Assembly: GCA_949841465.1 (NCBI GenBank)
Contig: CATKZW010000024.1
Span: 1 to 46,856, forward strand
Source: an uncultured Oscillospiraceae bacterium
GTDB taxonomy: Bacteria > Bacillota > Clostridia > Oscillospirales > Oscillospiraceae
Length of the DNA stretch: 46,856 nt
Reading direction: 5' to 3'
Shown here: positions 15,324 to 23,734 of the stretch, one piece after another
How positions within the stretch are numbered: the first letter of the stretch is position 1
How the letters are laid out: each line of letters starts with the position of its first letter
Notes under the pieces: generated by a model
Told to the model about the DNA's origin: nothing
Database searches by the model: none
What the model saw: the letters and a program-made list of their open reading frames with translations, nothing else
Translations under genes and position numbers: made by a program

Positions 15324-18025
15324 ATGTCAGACAGTAGATTGATCCAATTGAGCTATTACGACCCCCAGGCAAAGACGCGCCTCACTGCCTATGCCGACAC
15401 CATCGTGATGAACCGGGACGGGAAGGACAGCGTCATCACCGCCATTCGGTTCGGAGGTTACCCCGAAATGGTGCGGGCCATGTCCGACGCCATTTACGGC
15501 GGCGGCACCATTGAGGCCGAGCGTAACGGCACAAAGCGGATGATCAAAAGCATCCCCAAGAGTTACCGGCGGCAGCTGGCCCATGACGGCGTTTACGCCA
15601 CCACCACGCTGATGGCCAACGACGACGCCCTCACTGCCGAGCCCCAGAGCGATGAGGACGATGACGAGGCGGACCAGGGGACCCAGCAGGAGATTCAGCC
15701 CCGGAAGTGCTACATCTTTTGCCCGGCTGGGGACCGGAACCGCCTGTTTGAGGAGCTGGACCACAAGACCGCCGCGCCGCTGATTTCGGATTTCCGGGAT
15801 TATGTACTGGACACGCTGACCGCCCGGGGCGACCTGCGGCAGCTGGAGACGGTCTCGCTGAAGGAAAAGCTGGACTCCTACGTGCTGAACCTGAAGCCCG
15901 AGGACGCCAATGTGGTGGAGGTCCTGGAGGACGGCTTGAAACGCGGTGAAATTGCCATTCCTGATGCTGACCCCGATGGGCCGGACGGGTTTGACGGCGT
16001 GGAGAACGTCACCGGCTACCTCAACACCTTCGGCGCCACGGTGGCCCAGCGTATCCGCAACCAGTTCCAGCCCCTGTTTGACCCGGCGGCGGAGCCTTTG
16101 AGCGAGGAAGTGCTGGCGGTGAACGACACCATCCAAGAAAAGGCGGGCTATTCCCTCTACGATGCCCAGCTGGCCGTGGCCGAGGCCACAAAGCGCCAAC
16201 TGGAACGCAAAAAAATTGCCCTCATTGTTGCGGAGTGCGGTTCCGGCAAAACGAAGATCGGCGCGACTGCCCTGGGCGCGCTCCAGGGGATGCACGCCTC
16301 CCTCAGCAAGCGTGGCAAGACCTTCAACCTCATCCTGGCCCCCTCCCATGTCACCGGGAAATGGGTCCGGGAGATCGGTGAGACCCTGCCCAACACCTTT
16401 GCCATGGTGGTCCGGAGCATCACCGACCTGGACCGGCTTTATGCCGCGTATCAGGCCGGAGACAAGAGCGTGTATGCCGTGTTCAGCAAGGAAAAGGCCC
16501 GGGACGGCTATATGCGCTATCCCGCCGTCGCCTATGACCGCCAGGCCAAGGGCTTTCGCTGTCCGGACTGCGGCAAAGTTGTGCGAATGGTCATCAGCGA
16601 TGATGGCTCAAAATACGAGGTGAACGCGGACCAGTTCTATTTCCAGAAGGAGCACCGGGGCAACCACGCTTGTGCCGAATGTGGCAGCCAGCTGTGGTCC
16701 GCCATCAACCCGGGACGTGAGATCAGATGGGCGAAGATCGCCGATTACGGCTGGGTGTACCGAAATATGGCGTCACAGCACAGGAGCAGGACAAAAAACG
16801 AGCGCATCCTGGCCCGGCTGGAAGAGATCATAGCAAACCCGGACGGCTATGAGCCGGTACGGGGCGCCTGCCGCCGGTACGCCCTGAGCACCTACATCAA
16901 AAAGAAGTACCGGGGCCGCATCGACGGCTTCCTGTGTGATGAGCTCCATGAGTACAACAACGCCAGCGGCCAGGGCGACGCCATGGCTGAGTTGTTCGGC
17001 GTGGCAAAGCAGTTCGTGGGCATGACGGCCACCCTCATCAATGGGTACAGCTCGGGCATTTTCCACCTGCTCTACCGCCTGACCCCTGGCCTGATGGCGA
17101 AGGACGACAGCCCTACCGCAAGCCCGCCTGGTTCGACGAGGAATACGGCGTCATCGAAAACACCTATGAATTGACGGAATCGGACTACAACTCCAACCGC
17201 CGCACCACCAAGCGGAAAACCAGGAGCAAGAAGCTGCCCGGCGTGTCGCCGCTGGTGTACTCCCGGTTCCTGCTGGAGTACACAGCGTTCCTGTCCCTGT
17301 CCGACATGGGGAAGGACCTGCCGGATTATGAGGAGATCCCCGTTCCACTGGATATGCCGGAGGAAGTTCGGGAGAACTACAAAAATGCTGAGCAGATATT
17401 GCAGAAGGTGCTGAAAACAGACCGCAAAGCGGCCAATAAGCTGCTGTCCGCCTATCTGAACCTGCTCACGGTTTATCCGGACCAGCCCTACGACCAGCCT
17501 GAGATCGTCCACCCCATTAGCGGCTATACGATCGTGAAGCCTGCTAATGCGGCCTGTTTTGACGATGTGCTCCCCAAAGAGGAAAAGGTGCTGGAAATCG
17601 TTCGGGCAAAGGTGGCTGCAGGCGAGAGAGTGCTTGTCTACACCAGTTGGACCCGCACCGATTCTCAGGAGAAGCTGGTCAAGCTGCTGACCCGGGAGGG
17701 CTGCCGCACGGAGATCCTTTCCCCCTCTATCCCGCCGGATAAGCGGGAGACGTGGGTGGAAAAACGGGTGCGCTCGGGCCTTCAGGTGCTCATCACAAAC
17801 CCCCGCTGTGTGGAAACCGGCTTGGATTTGAACGCTTTTACCACTCTCATCTTTTACAGCATGGGCTTCAATTTATTCACTCTGCGGCAGGCGTCGCGGC
17901 GGAGCTGGCGTATCAACCAGACCGCGCCCAAGGTGGAGGTCTATATGCTGTACTACAAGGACACCATGCAGGCCAAGGCCATGAAGCTGATGGCCTCCAA
18001 GCTGGCGGTGGAGGCGATTTTATGA
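15324..18025 (+). pseudogene. Large SNF2/DEAD-type helicase of an integrative element, one-base frameshift
   Basis: A 2702-nt span encoding about 900 residues in two frames. Residues 1-280 form an element-specific N-terminal region. Walker A is AECGSGKTKIG (about residue 311), Walker B/DEAD-like is CDELHEY, and motif III is GMTATLINGY. A probable zinc-binding pair (FRCPDCGK, CAECGSQLW) sits between them. The frame breaks at the CCC run at 17111-17113; one added C gives DSPYRKPAWFDEEYGVIE and restores the rest, including the second RecA lobe (LVYTSWTRTDSQEKL, then ETGLDLNAFTTLIFYSMG, then RQASRRSWRINQ). Either a true frameshift or a sequencing error. The stop overlaps the next start as ATGA. 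Confidence 0.8.
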
Positions 18026-18135
18026 AAAGTCAACCTTTTATCATTACCGAACATCATCCATCCAGCGTTCCTAAAAAAATTCAAACTATCCGTCAGACCG
18101 TCGTCACCTGGCTCACAAAAGAACTCCACAAATGA
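18022..18135 (+). CDS. Conserved 37-residue small protein upstream of recombinase 1
   Basis: ATG with GGAGG 7 nt upstream, overlapping the helicase stop (ATGA). The product is 37 residues with a conserved HHPSS near the middle and a C-terminus WLTKELHK. An equal-length homologue lies at the mirror position upstream of recombinase 2, sharing EYHPS/EHHPS and WLTKELHK but differing at many N-terminal positions. Protein-level conservation with nucleotide divergence argues that it is translated. Function unknown; a small partner of the recombinase, such as an excision factor or leader, is only a guess. Confidence 0.55.
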   Translation: MKSQPFIITEHHPSSVPKKIQTIRQTVVTWLTKELHK

Positions 18136-18173
18136 TGCCTGCGCTGTTTTATCGGCGCAGGCATTTCAAATAA
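18135..18173 (+). CDS. 12-codon leader peptide ORF before recombinase 1
   Basis: MPALFYRRRHFK and stop, starting within TGATG at the end of the 37-codon ORF, so possibly coupled. The ORF contains a hairpin (GCCTGCGC with GCGCAGGC, about 18138-18164). The second copy at 21720-21758 differs by one residue (Leu to Ser). Arg-rich short leaders over a hairpin suggest attenuation, but this is unproven. Confidence 0.35.
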   Translation: MPALFYRRRHFK

Positions 18174-18177
18174 ATCC

Positions 18178-18206
18178 TTGCGGTCTGACTGCTCCTGCGG
18201 TATCAT
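18178..18206 (+). promoter_or_regulatory. Promoter of recombinase 1
   Basis: TTGCGG (18178-18183), a 17-bp spacer and TATCAT (18201-18206), identical in arrangement to the copy before recombinase 2. Gives a leader of about 30 nt to the presumed start at 18244. Confidence 0.6.
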
Positions 18207-18243
18207 AGCAGTGAGCGGTTACGCCTTTGAGGAGGTGTAACAA

Positions 18244-19782
18244 ATCCTTTGCGCGATTTATACACGACTGAGTAAGGAGGACGAAGACAAACATCAGCCC
18301 GAATCCGAGAGCATCCAGAACCAAAAATCGCTGCTGACCCACTACGCCATCGAACACGGCTGGGATATTTACTCGATCTACTGCGACGAGGACTTTTCAG
18401 GGGTGGACAGTGACCGCCCGGACTTCAACCGCATGATCGAGGCCGCCAAGCAGAAAAAATTCCAAATCGTTCTGTGCAAATCCCAGTCACGGTTCACCCG
18501 CAACATGGAGCTGGTGGAAAAGTACATCCACGGCCTGTTCCCCATCTGGGATATCCGCTTCATCGCCGTGGCGGACAACGCCGACACCGAGGTGAAGGGC
18601 AACAAAAAGGCCCGGCAGATCAACGGCCTGGTGAACGAGTGGTACTTGGAGGACCTGTCCGAAAACGTCCGCATGGTGTTCGACCTGAAGCGGCGGGAGG
18701 GCAAATACATCGGCGGCTTCCCTATCTACGGCTACCAGAAGGACCCGGCGGATAAAAACCACATCATCCCCGACCCCGAAGCAGCGGAGGTAGTGCGGCA
18801 GATCTACCAATGGTCTTTGGAGGGCCGCGGGCGGCAGAACATCGCCTATCTGCTCAACCAGCAGGGCGTACCCAACCCCACCCGCTACAAGACGGAGCGG
18901 GGCTGGACCTGCAACCACCCCATGAAGAATGACTTCGGCCTGTGGAACAAGGTGACGGTGGGCCGCATCCTCACCAACGAGATGTACACCGGGGTGATGA
19001 TCCAGGGGCGCAGGAAAAAGGTGAGCTACAAGTCCAAGGTCATCATCGACACTCCGGAGGACCAGTGGTATCGGGTAGAGGGCACCCACGAGGCCGTCAT
19101 CGACCGGGCCATCTTCGAGGCCGTCCAGCGGGGCCTGCGCCTGCGCACCAAAACGGACGGCTCCGGCGAGGCTCATTTGCTGTCCGGGCTGGTAAAGTGC
19201 GCTGACTGCGGCTCCACCATGAGCAAGTGCTCCAACGGAAAGCAATCCTACCTCCGCTGTAAGCTGTACGCCGACAGTGGGAAGAAGAAGCTGTGTACCC
19301 GGCACTCCGTCCGGCTGGACCAGCTCATCAATCTGGTATCTGACCGTATCCGCTACTATGTCCAGACTTATTACGAGCTGGACCCCCACGATCTCCAGCC
19401 ACAGAAAGACACTCGGCAGGAGGCCTTGAAGCAGGAGCGGAAGACCCTCACGGCTCAGTTGGAAAAACGAAGCCAGGCGCTGAAAACGCTGTACTTAGAC
19501 AAGGTGGCGGGCGTCATCAGCGAGGGCCAGTTTGTGGAGCTGAACCAATCCTTCCTGGACGAAAAGAGCCGCCTGGAGCAGCGGCTGGCAAAAATCGACG
19601 AGGAACTTGAAAACCGGGAGCAGCCCCAACAGCAAGCAGATTTAATGGAGAAAGCCCGGGAGCTTTTGAGGCTGGAAACCGTTCCCCGGGAACTGGTAGT
19701 GGGACTGATCGACCGCATCGAAATCGGTGAACGAAATCCCAGCAGCGGCCAGCAAGAGGTCAAAGTAAGTTGGAAGTTCTAA
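18244..19782 (+). CDS. Large serine recombinase (copy 1), apparent AUC start
   Basis: 512 residues. The N-terminal resolvase domain (about 1-150) has the catalytic Ser in IYTRLSKED and the usual SIQNQ and SQSRFTR segments. The Recombinase domain (about 165-290) and a zinc ribbon (KCADCGST to YLRCKLYAD and LCTRHS, about 310-350) follow, then a coiled coil (about 375-450). Such enzymes integrate and excise conjugative transposons. The frame upstream has a stop at 18238-18240, and between it and the conserved domain there is no ATG, GTG or TTG. The codon at proper distance (8 nt) from GGAGG (18231-18235) is ATC, giving (M)LCAIYTRLSKED. The first ordinary start in frame (GTG, 18403) would remove the catalytic Ser. 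Confidence 0.85.
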   Translation: MLCAIYTRLSKEDEDKHQPESESIQNQKSLLTHYAIEHGWDIYSIYCDEDFSGVDSDRPDFNRMIEAAKQKKFQIVLCKSQSRFTRNMELVEKYIHGLFPIWDIRFIAVADNADTEVKGNKKARQINGLVNEWYLEDLSENVRMVFDLKRREGKYIGGFPIYGYQKDPADKNHIIPDPEAAEVVRQIYQWSLEGRGRQNIAYLLNQQGVPNPTRYKTERGWTCNHPMKNDFGLWNKVTVGRILTNEMYTGVMIQGRRKKVSYKSKVIIDTPEDQWYRVEGTHEAVIDRAIFEAVQRGLRLRTKTDGSGEAHLLSGLVKCADCGSTMSKCSNGKQSYLRCKLYADSGKKKLCTRHSVRLDQLINLVSDRIRYYVQTYYELDPHDLQPQKDTRQEALKQERKTLTAQLEKRSQALKTLYLDKVAGVISEGQFVELNQSFLDEKSRLEQRLAKIDEELENREQPQQQADLMEKARELLRLETVPRELVVGLIDRIEIGERNPSSGQQEVKVSWKF

Positions 19783-20110
19783 AAATTAGGGCATCACGAC
19801 CAGGGCGTGGTGCCACCCACACGACCCAAAGTGTACTAATGGAACAGCGCCCCAGGGGGTTGTGCCGGAAGTACACGAGGGGCAAAGGGCAAGGGCCGTA
19901 CTTTTTCTTTGAAAAGAAAAGCAGAAGCGCTGAGCCGTTGTGAGCAGCGCGGATGGAGCGGAGCGAGGGCAAAAGCCCAAGGCCCGCGCAGTGGGACTGG
20001 GTTTTGCCCGAGACGAGGTGAAGCCGCGCGTTGCGAACAGGCGAAGCGTGACAGCGAAGTACCAAAAAGAAACTTTTAATTGCGAAACTGCGTTTCGCTT
20101 GGGGTTTTTA
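19783..20110. repeat. Intergenic spacer between convergent recombinases, carrying a dispersed repeat
   Basis: No gene seen. A hairpin (GGCATCACG with CGTGGTGCC) at 19790-19814 follows recombinase 1. Bases 19899-19920 (CTTTTTCTTTGAAAAGAAAA) and 20062-20079 (CCAAAAAGAAACTTTTAA) match two other intergenic spots in this window (35592-35638 and 36691-36734). Here the two halves are held apart by about 140 nt of GC-rich sequence with short inverted repeats. Confidence 0.55.
20082..20098 (-). terminator. Terminator of recombinase 2
   Basis: A 7-bp stem (GCGAAAC with GTTTCGC), 3-nt loop, followed on the minus strand by AATTAAAAGTTTC. It lies 12 nt after the recombinase 2 stop codon. Confidence 0.5.
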
Positions 20111-21649
20111 TTAGAATTTCCAAGTGATCGACACGTTTTGCTGACCTGTGTCCGATTGCTTTTCACCGACCTCGATTTTCTCAACCAACCCTACCACCAG
20201 TTCCCGGGGGACGGTTTCCAGCTTGAGGAGCGTCCGCGCCCGCTCTATCAGGTCGGTTTGCTGTTGGCTTTCCCCCCGTTTGTCCAACTCCTCCTCGATG
20301 TGCGCCAGCCGCCGTTCCAGGCGGCTTTTTTCGTCCAGAAAGGATTGGTTCAGCTCCACAAACTGGCCCTCGCTGATGATCCTGGCCACCTTATCTAAGT
20401 ACAGCGTTTTCAGGGCTTGACTGCGCTTTTCCAGCTGAGCGATAAGGGCTTTTTGTTCCTGCTTCAACGTCTCCTGTCGGGTGTCCTTCTGTGGCTGGAT
20501 GTCATTGGGGTCCAGCTCATAGTAGGTTTGGACGTAGTAGCGGATGCGCTCGGATATCAAATCAATGAGCTGATCCAGCCGGACGGAGTGGCGGGTGCAC
20601 AGTTTATTTTTCCCACTGTCGGCGTACAGCTTGCAGCGCAGATAGCTTTGCTTGCCGTTGGAGCACTTGCTCATGGTGGAGCCGCAGTCGGCGCACTTCA
20701 CCAGACCGGACAGCAGGTGGGCCTCGCCGGAGCCATCGGTTTTGGTGCGCAGGCGCAGCCCTCGCTGGACGGCCTCGAAGGTGGCCCGGTCGATGATGGC
20801 TTCGTGGGTGCCCTCCACACGGTACCACTGGTCCTCCGGGGTGTCGATGATGACCTTGGACTTGTAGCTCACCTTTTTTCTCCGCCCCTGGATCATCACC
20901 CCGGTGTACATCTCGTTGGTGAGGATGCGGCCCACCGTCACCTTGTTCCACAGGCCGAAGTCGTTCTTCATGGGGTGGTTGCAGGTCCAGCCCCGCTCCG
21001 CCTTGTAGCGGGTGGGGTTGGGCACGCCTTGCTGGTTGAGCAGATAGGCGATGTTTTGCCGTCCATGTCCCTCCAGTGACCATTGGAAGATCTGCCGCAC
21101 CACCTCAGCCGCCTCGGGGTCGGGGATGATGTGGTTTTTGTCCAATGGGTCCTTTTGGTAACCGTAGAGGGGAAAGCCGCCGATATACTTGCCCTCCCGC
21201 CGCTTCAGGTCGAACACCATGCGGACGTTCTCGGACAAATCTTCTAAGTACCATTCGTTCACCAAGCCGTTGATCTGCCGGGCCTTCTTGTTGCCCTTCA
21301 CTTCTGTGTCGGCGTTGTCCGCCACGGCGATGAAACGGATGCCCCAGACGGGGAACAGTCCGTGGATGTACTTCTCCACCAGCTCCATGTCCCGGGTGAA
21401 CCGGGACTGGGACTTGCACAGGACAATCTGGAACTTTTTCTGCCTGGCGGCCTCAATCATGCGGTTGAAGTCCGGACGGTCGCTGTCAACGCCGGAGAAG
21501 TCCTCATCACAGAAAATCGAGTAAATATCCCAGCCGTGTTCAATGGCGTAGTGAGTCAGCAGGGACTTTTGGTTCTGGATACTCTCGGACTCAGGCTGGT
21601 GCTTGTCTTCATCCTCCTTACTCAGTCGTGTATAAATCGCGCAAAGAAT
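20111..21649 (-). CDS. Large serine recombinase (copy 2), apparent AUU start
   Basis: Same length (512 residues) and domains as copy 1, and nearly identical in sequence. Differences are scattered and densest in the last 60 residues (VEKIEVGEKQSDTGQQNVSITWKF in place of IDRIEIGERNPSSG). The catalytic Ser (YTRLSKED) and zinc-ribbon Cys residues are retained, so both copies may be active. The upstream leader is also the same: 37-codon ORF, 12-codon ORF, promoter, GGAGGTGTAACAA, then ATT where copy 1 has ATC. Again no ATG, GTG or TTG occurs between the in-frame stop and the conserved domain. It faces copy 1 and adjoins chromosomal genes, so it may mark the element's end. Confidence 0.85.
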   Translation of the reverse strand: MLCAIYTRLSKEDEDKHQPESESIQNQKSLLTHYAIEHGWDIYSIFCDEDFSGVDSDRPDFNRMIEAARQKKFQIVLCKSQSRFTRDMELVEKYIHGLFPVWGIRFIAVADNADTEVKGNKKARQINGLVNEWYLEDLSENVRMVFDLKRREGKYIGGFPLYGYQKDPLDKNHIIPDPEAAEVVRQIFQWSLEGHGRQNIAYLLNQQGVPNPTRYKAERGWTCNHPMKNDFGLWNKVTVGRILTNEMYTGVMIQGRRKKVSYKSKVIIDTPEDQWYRVEGTHEAIIDRATFEAVQRGLRLRTKTDGSGEAHLLSGLVKCADCGSTMSKCSNGKQSYLRCKLYADSGKNKLCTRHSVRLDQLIDLISERIRYYVQTYYELDPNDIQPQKDTRQETLKQEQKALIAQLEKRSQALKTLYLDKVARIISEGQFVELNQSFLDEKSRLERRLAHIEEELDKRGESQQQTDLIERARTLLKLETVPRELVVGLVEKIEVGEKQSDTGQQNVSITWKF

Positions 21650-21686
21650 TTGTTACACCTCCTCAAAGGCGTAACTGCTCACTGCT

Positions 21687-21715
21687 ATGATACCGCAGGA
21701 GCAGTCGGACCGCAA
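21687..21715 (-). promoter_or_regulatory. Promoter of recombinase 2
   Basis: On minus, TTGCGG (21710-21715), 17 bp, TATCAT (21687-21692); mirror image of the recombinase 1 promoter. Confidence 0.6.
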
Positions 21716-21719
21716 GGAT

Positions 21720-21758
21720 TTATTTGAAATGCCTGCGCCGATAAAACGACGCAGGCAT
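21720..21758 (-). CDS. 12-codon leader peptide ORF before recombinase 2
   Basis: MPASFYRRRHFK and stop, one residue different from the copy at 18135-18173. It overlaps the preceding 37-codon ORF as TGATG and lies in the same hairpin context. Confidence 0.35.
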   Translation of the reverse strand: MPASFYRRRHFK

Positions 21759-21871
21759 CATTTGTGGAGTTCTTTTGTGAGCCAGGCAGTGATGGTTTGG
21801 TGAATGGACTGATTGTGAGGGATGGCAGGGGATGGATGGTATTCGATAATGGTCAGAAACTGGTCTTTCAT
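21758..21871 (-). CDS. Conserved 37-residue small protein upstream of recombinase 2
   Basis: ATG preceded by GGAGG (TATGGAGGCGAGTTT). The 37-residue product shares EYHPS and AWLTKELHK with the copy at 18022-18135, but its N-terminal two-thirds has diverged without changing length, as expected for a translated protein. Unlike copy 1 it does not overlap an upstream helicase gene. Function unknown. Confidence 0.55.
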   Translation of the reverse strand: MKDQFLTIIEYHPSPAIPHNQSIHQTITAWLTKELHK

Positions 21872-22056
21872 AAACTCGCCTCCATAACATTAGATATGAA
21901 TAGGACATGCTGAATATGAAAAGCGCCTGACCAAGTCAGACGCTCTCTATCTTCTCTGATTCGAAATACGAATATGCTGCGGGATAATTAGGTTATTACC
22001 ATCGTATTTGGTAAAGTTTTTATAAATTGGGTTATTTCATTTTGGTAAATAAAACG
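21872..22056. other. AT-rich junction between element and chromosome
   Basis: A 185-bp segment of clearly lower GC than both sides, with no gene. It has an imperfect hairpin AGCGCCTGAC/GTCAGACGCT (21927-21950) and a weak one, TTACCA/TGGTAA (about 21994-22012), followed by AGTTTTTATAA. The element's attachment site could lie here, but one end alone does not show it. Confidence 0.4.
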
Positions 22057-23385
22057 CTATTTGCTGCGGATTAGGTTTAGTAATATGCCCCGCTTATTGG
22101 CCAATTTTCCGCTGAGTACCCGCTCCAGCAGCCCATCCAGCACCCGCCCCACCTCCGGACCGGGTTCGACCCCTGCGGCAATCACGTCTCGTCCATCCAC
22201 TGCCAAATCTTTCAACGTGAGGCATTGCCCCTCCGCCAGGATCTGCTCCGCCTTGGCTCCAATCTCGTCTAACTCTGCCAAGCGGTCCTGTACCTTTTCC
22301 GGGTCCTGTCCCATGTTATCCGCCTGCTTGACCTCTAAAAGCTGAAAAAACGCCTCCGGCCCCAGGCGGCCCAGCCAGCGGCGGATGACCTGGCTTCGGG
22401 GCGGCAGCTGTGCGTCGTGGCGCTCCACCAGCAAAACCACCCGCTCCCGGGTTTTGTTGTCGAACTTCAGCGCCCGGAGCATCTGGTCCGCCAGCTGTGC
22501 ACTCACTGCCGGGTGTCCGTCGAAGTGGTCGATCCCCTGTTCATCGGTGGATTTACAGGTGGGTTTCCCAATGTCGTGGAGCAGCATAGCCAGCCGCAGG
22601 GTCGCGTCGGCGGGGGCTGCCTCTACTGCGTGGGTGGTGTGCTCCCAGCCGCCCCAGCAGTGCCAGGGGTTGTTTTGCTCCAGTGTCACCAGCGAACCCA
22701 GCTGAGGCCAGAACTGACAGAACACATCCGGGTATTGCCGCAGAACGTCCCCAACATTTTTACCCGCCAGCAGCCTGCGCAGCTCCGCGTTGATCCGCTC
22801 CGCCGCCACCCGGTCCAGCATGGTCCGGTTTTCGTGGACGGCTTGAGCGGTTTGCTCCTCAATATCATAGCCAAACACGGCGGCAAACCGCAGGGCCCGC
22901 ATCACCCGCAGACCGTCCTCCTGGAAGCGGCGGTTCGGCTCGCCCACACAGCGGATCAGCCCGGCCTTGATATCGTCCGCCCCGCCAAAGGGGTCGCGCA
23001 GATCGCCTTGCAGGTCCATGGCGATGGCGTTCATGGTAAAATCCCGCCGGGCCAGGTCCTGCTCTAAATCGGGCACGAACTGCACAAAATCCGGGCGGCG
23101 GCTGTCGGAGTAGGGCCCTTCGGTGCGGTAAGTGGTGATCTCGTAGGGCTCACCCCCCTCCAACACGGTGACAGTGCCGTGCTTCAGCCCGGTCTCGATG
23201 ATGCGCTGCCACGCGAAGCACGCCTCCGTCTCCTCCGGCAGGGCGGAGGTGCAGATGTCCCAATCGTGGGGCTCCATCCCCCGCAGAAGGTCCCGGACAC
23301 AGCCGCCCACCAGATAGGCTTCAAAGCCCGCGCCGTTCAGCGTTTGCAGGATGCGCCGCACCCCGTCCGGTATCTCAAACTTCAT
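22057..23385 (-). CDS. cca: CCA-adding tRNA nucleotidyltransferase with HD domain
   Basis: 442 residues. It adds or repairs the 3' CCA of tRNAs. The class II nucleotidyltransferase head has YLVGGCVRDLLRG and the metal-binding DWDICT (DxD, about residue 41), then RRDFTMNAIAMD and EDGLRVMRALRFA. A C-terminal HD domain carries LLHDIGKP and ERHDAQ, as in HD-type CCA/poly(A) polymerase-like enzymes of Firmicutes. The start is supported by AAGAGGTGG 8 nt upstream. It overlaps the stop of a 42-codon ORF by ATGA. It is the first clearly chromosomal gene after the element. Confidence 0.95.
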   Translation of the reverse strand: MKFEIPDGVRRILQTLNGAGFEAYLVGGCVRDLLRGMEPHDWDICTSALPEETEACFAWQRIIETGLKHGTVTVLEGGEPYEITTYRTEGPYSDSRRPDFVQFVPDLEQDLARRDFTMNAIAMDLQGDLRDPFGGADDIKAGLIRCVGEPNRRFQEDGLRVMRALRFAAVFGYDIEEQTAQAVHENRTMLDRVAAERINAELRRLLAGKNVGDVLRQYPDVFCQFWPQLGSLVTLEQNNPWHCWGGWEHTTHAVEAAPADATLRLAMLLHDIGKPTCKSTDEQGIDHFDGHPAVSAQLADQMLRALKFDNKTRERVVLLVERHDAQLPPRSQVIRRWLGRLGPEAFFQLLEVKQADNMGQDPEKVQDRLAELDEIGAKAEQILAEGQCLTLKDLAVDGRDVIAAGVEPGPEVGRVLDGLLERVLSGKLANKRGILLNLIRSK

Positions 23386-23510
23386 CCCGCACCACCTCTT
23401 TCACTGACCTCCATCTGGAACGCCTCAATCCGGGCCAGATCGAGCGCTTCCGGCAGGGAAGTGTTCTTTTTGGCGTAGTCCAGCTGCTTTTCCTGCTCGG
23501 TGGCCTCCAT
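23382..23510 (-). CDS. Unrecognised 42-residue ORF coupled to cca
   Basis: ATG at 23510 with GAGGA 9 nt upstream; the product is acidic and helical (MEATEQEKQLDYAKKN, then LPEALDLARIEAFQMEVSE). Its stop overlaps the cca start (ATGA), so it could couple cca translation. The frame stays open upstream to 23693 without a better start. It may be a small real gene or the tail of a decayed one. Confidence 0.35.
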   Translation of the reverse strand: MEATEQEKQLDYAKKNTSLPEALDLARIEAFQMEVSERGGAG

Positions 23511-23694
23511 GGACGTGTTCCTCGCCAATTGAACTGTAATACCAGCATAGGGGATAACGGACGGGAAGTCAATGGAAAAATGGTGCGCAGGGGACCGCAT
23601 GACACCCGGAAAACTGATTTTGTGTTTCATTTGCGGAAGTGTTAAATTCTTTTGATCCCAGCTCCGCGCTTTCAATTTTTTCTGAGCCCTCACC

Positions 23695-23723
23695 TTGACA
23701 CAATGGGGAAAAGGTGATAAAGT
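23695..23723 (+). promoter_or_regulatory. Promoter of the T-box/glyS transcript
   Basis: TTGACA (23695-23700), 17-bp spacer, TAAAGT (23718-23723). Transcription would start just before the T-box. Confidence 0.6.
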
Positions 23724-23734
23724 GTGTCAGCAAG

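Noticed and set aside
15115-15342. 75-codon plus-strand frame between the 14194 gene and the helicase
   Set aside because: Runs through tandem repeats and a rho-independent terminator; no ribosome binding site.
17940-18025. Truncated C-terminus of the helicase
   Set aside because: The end (KLAVEAIL) may be shorter than relatives, but I cannot show this without an alignment, so I do not claim truncation.
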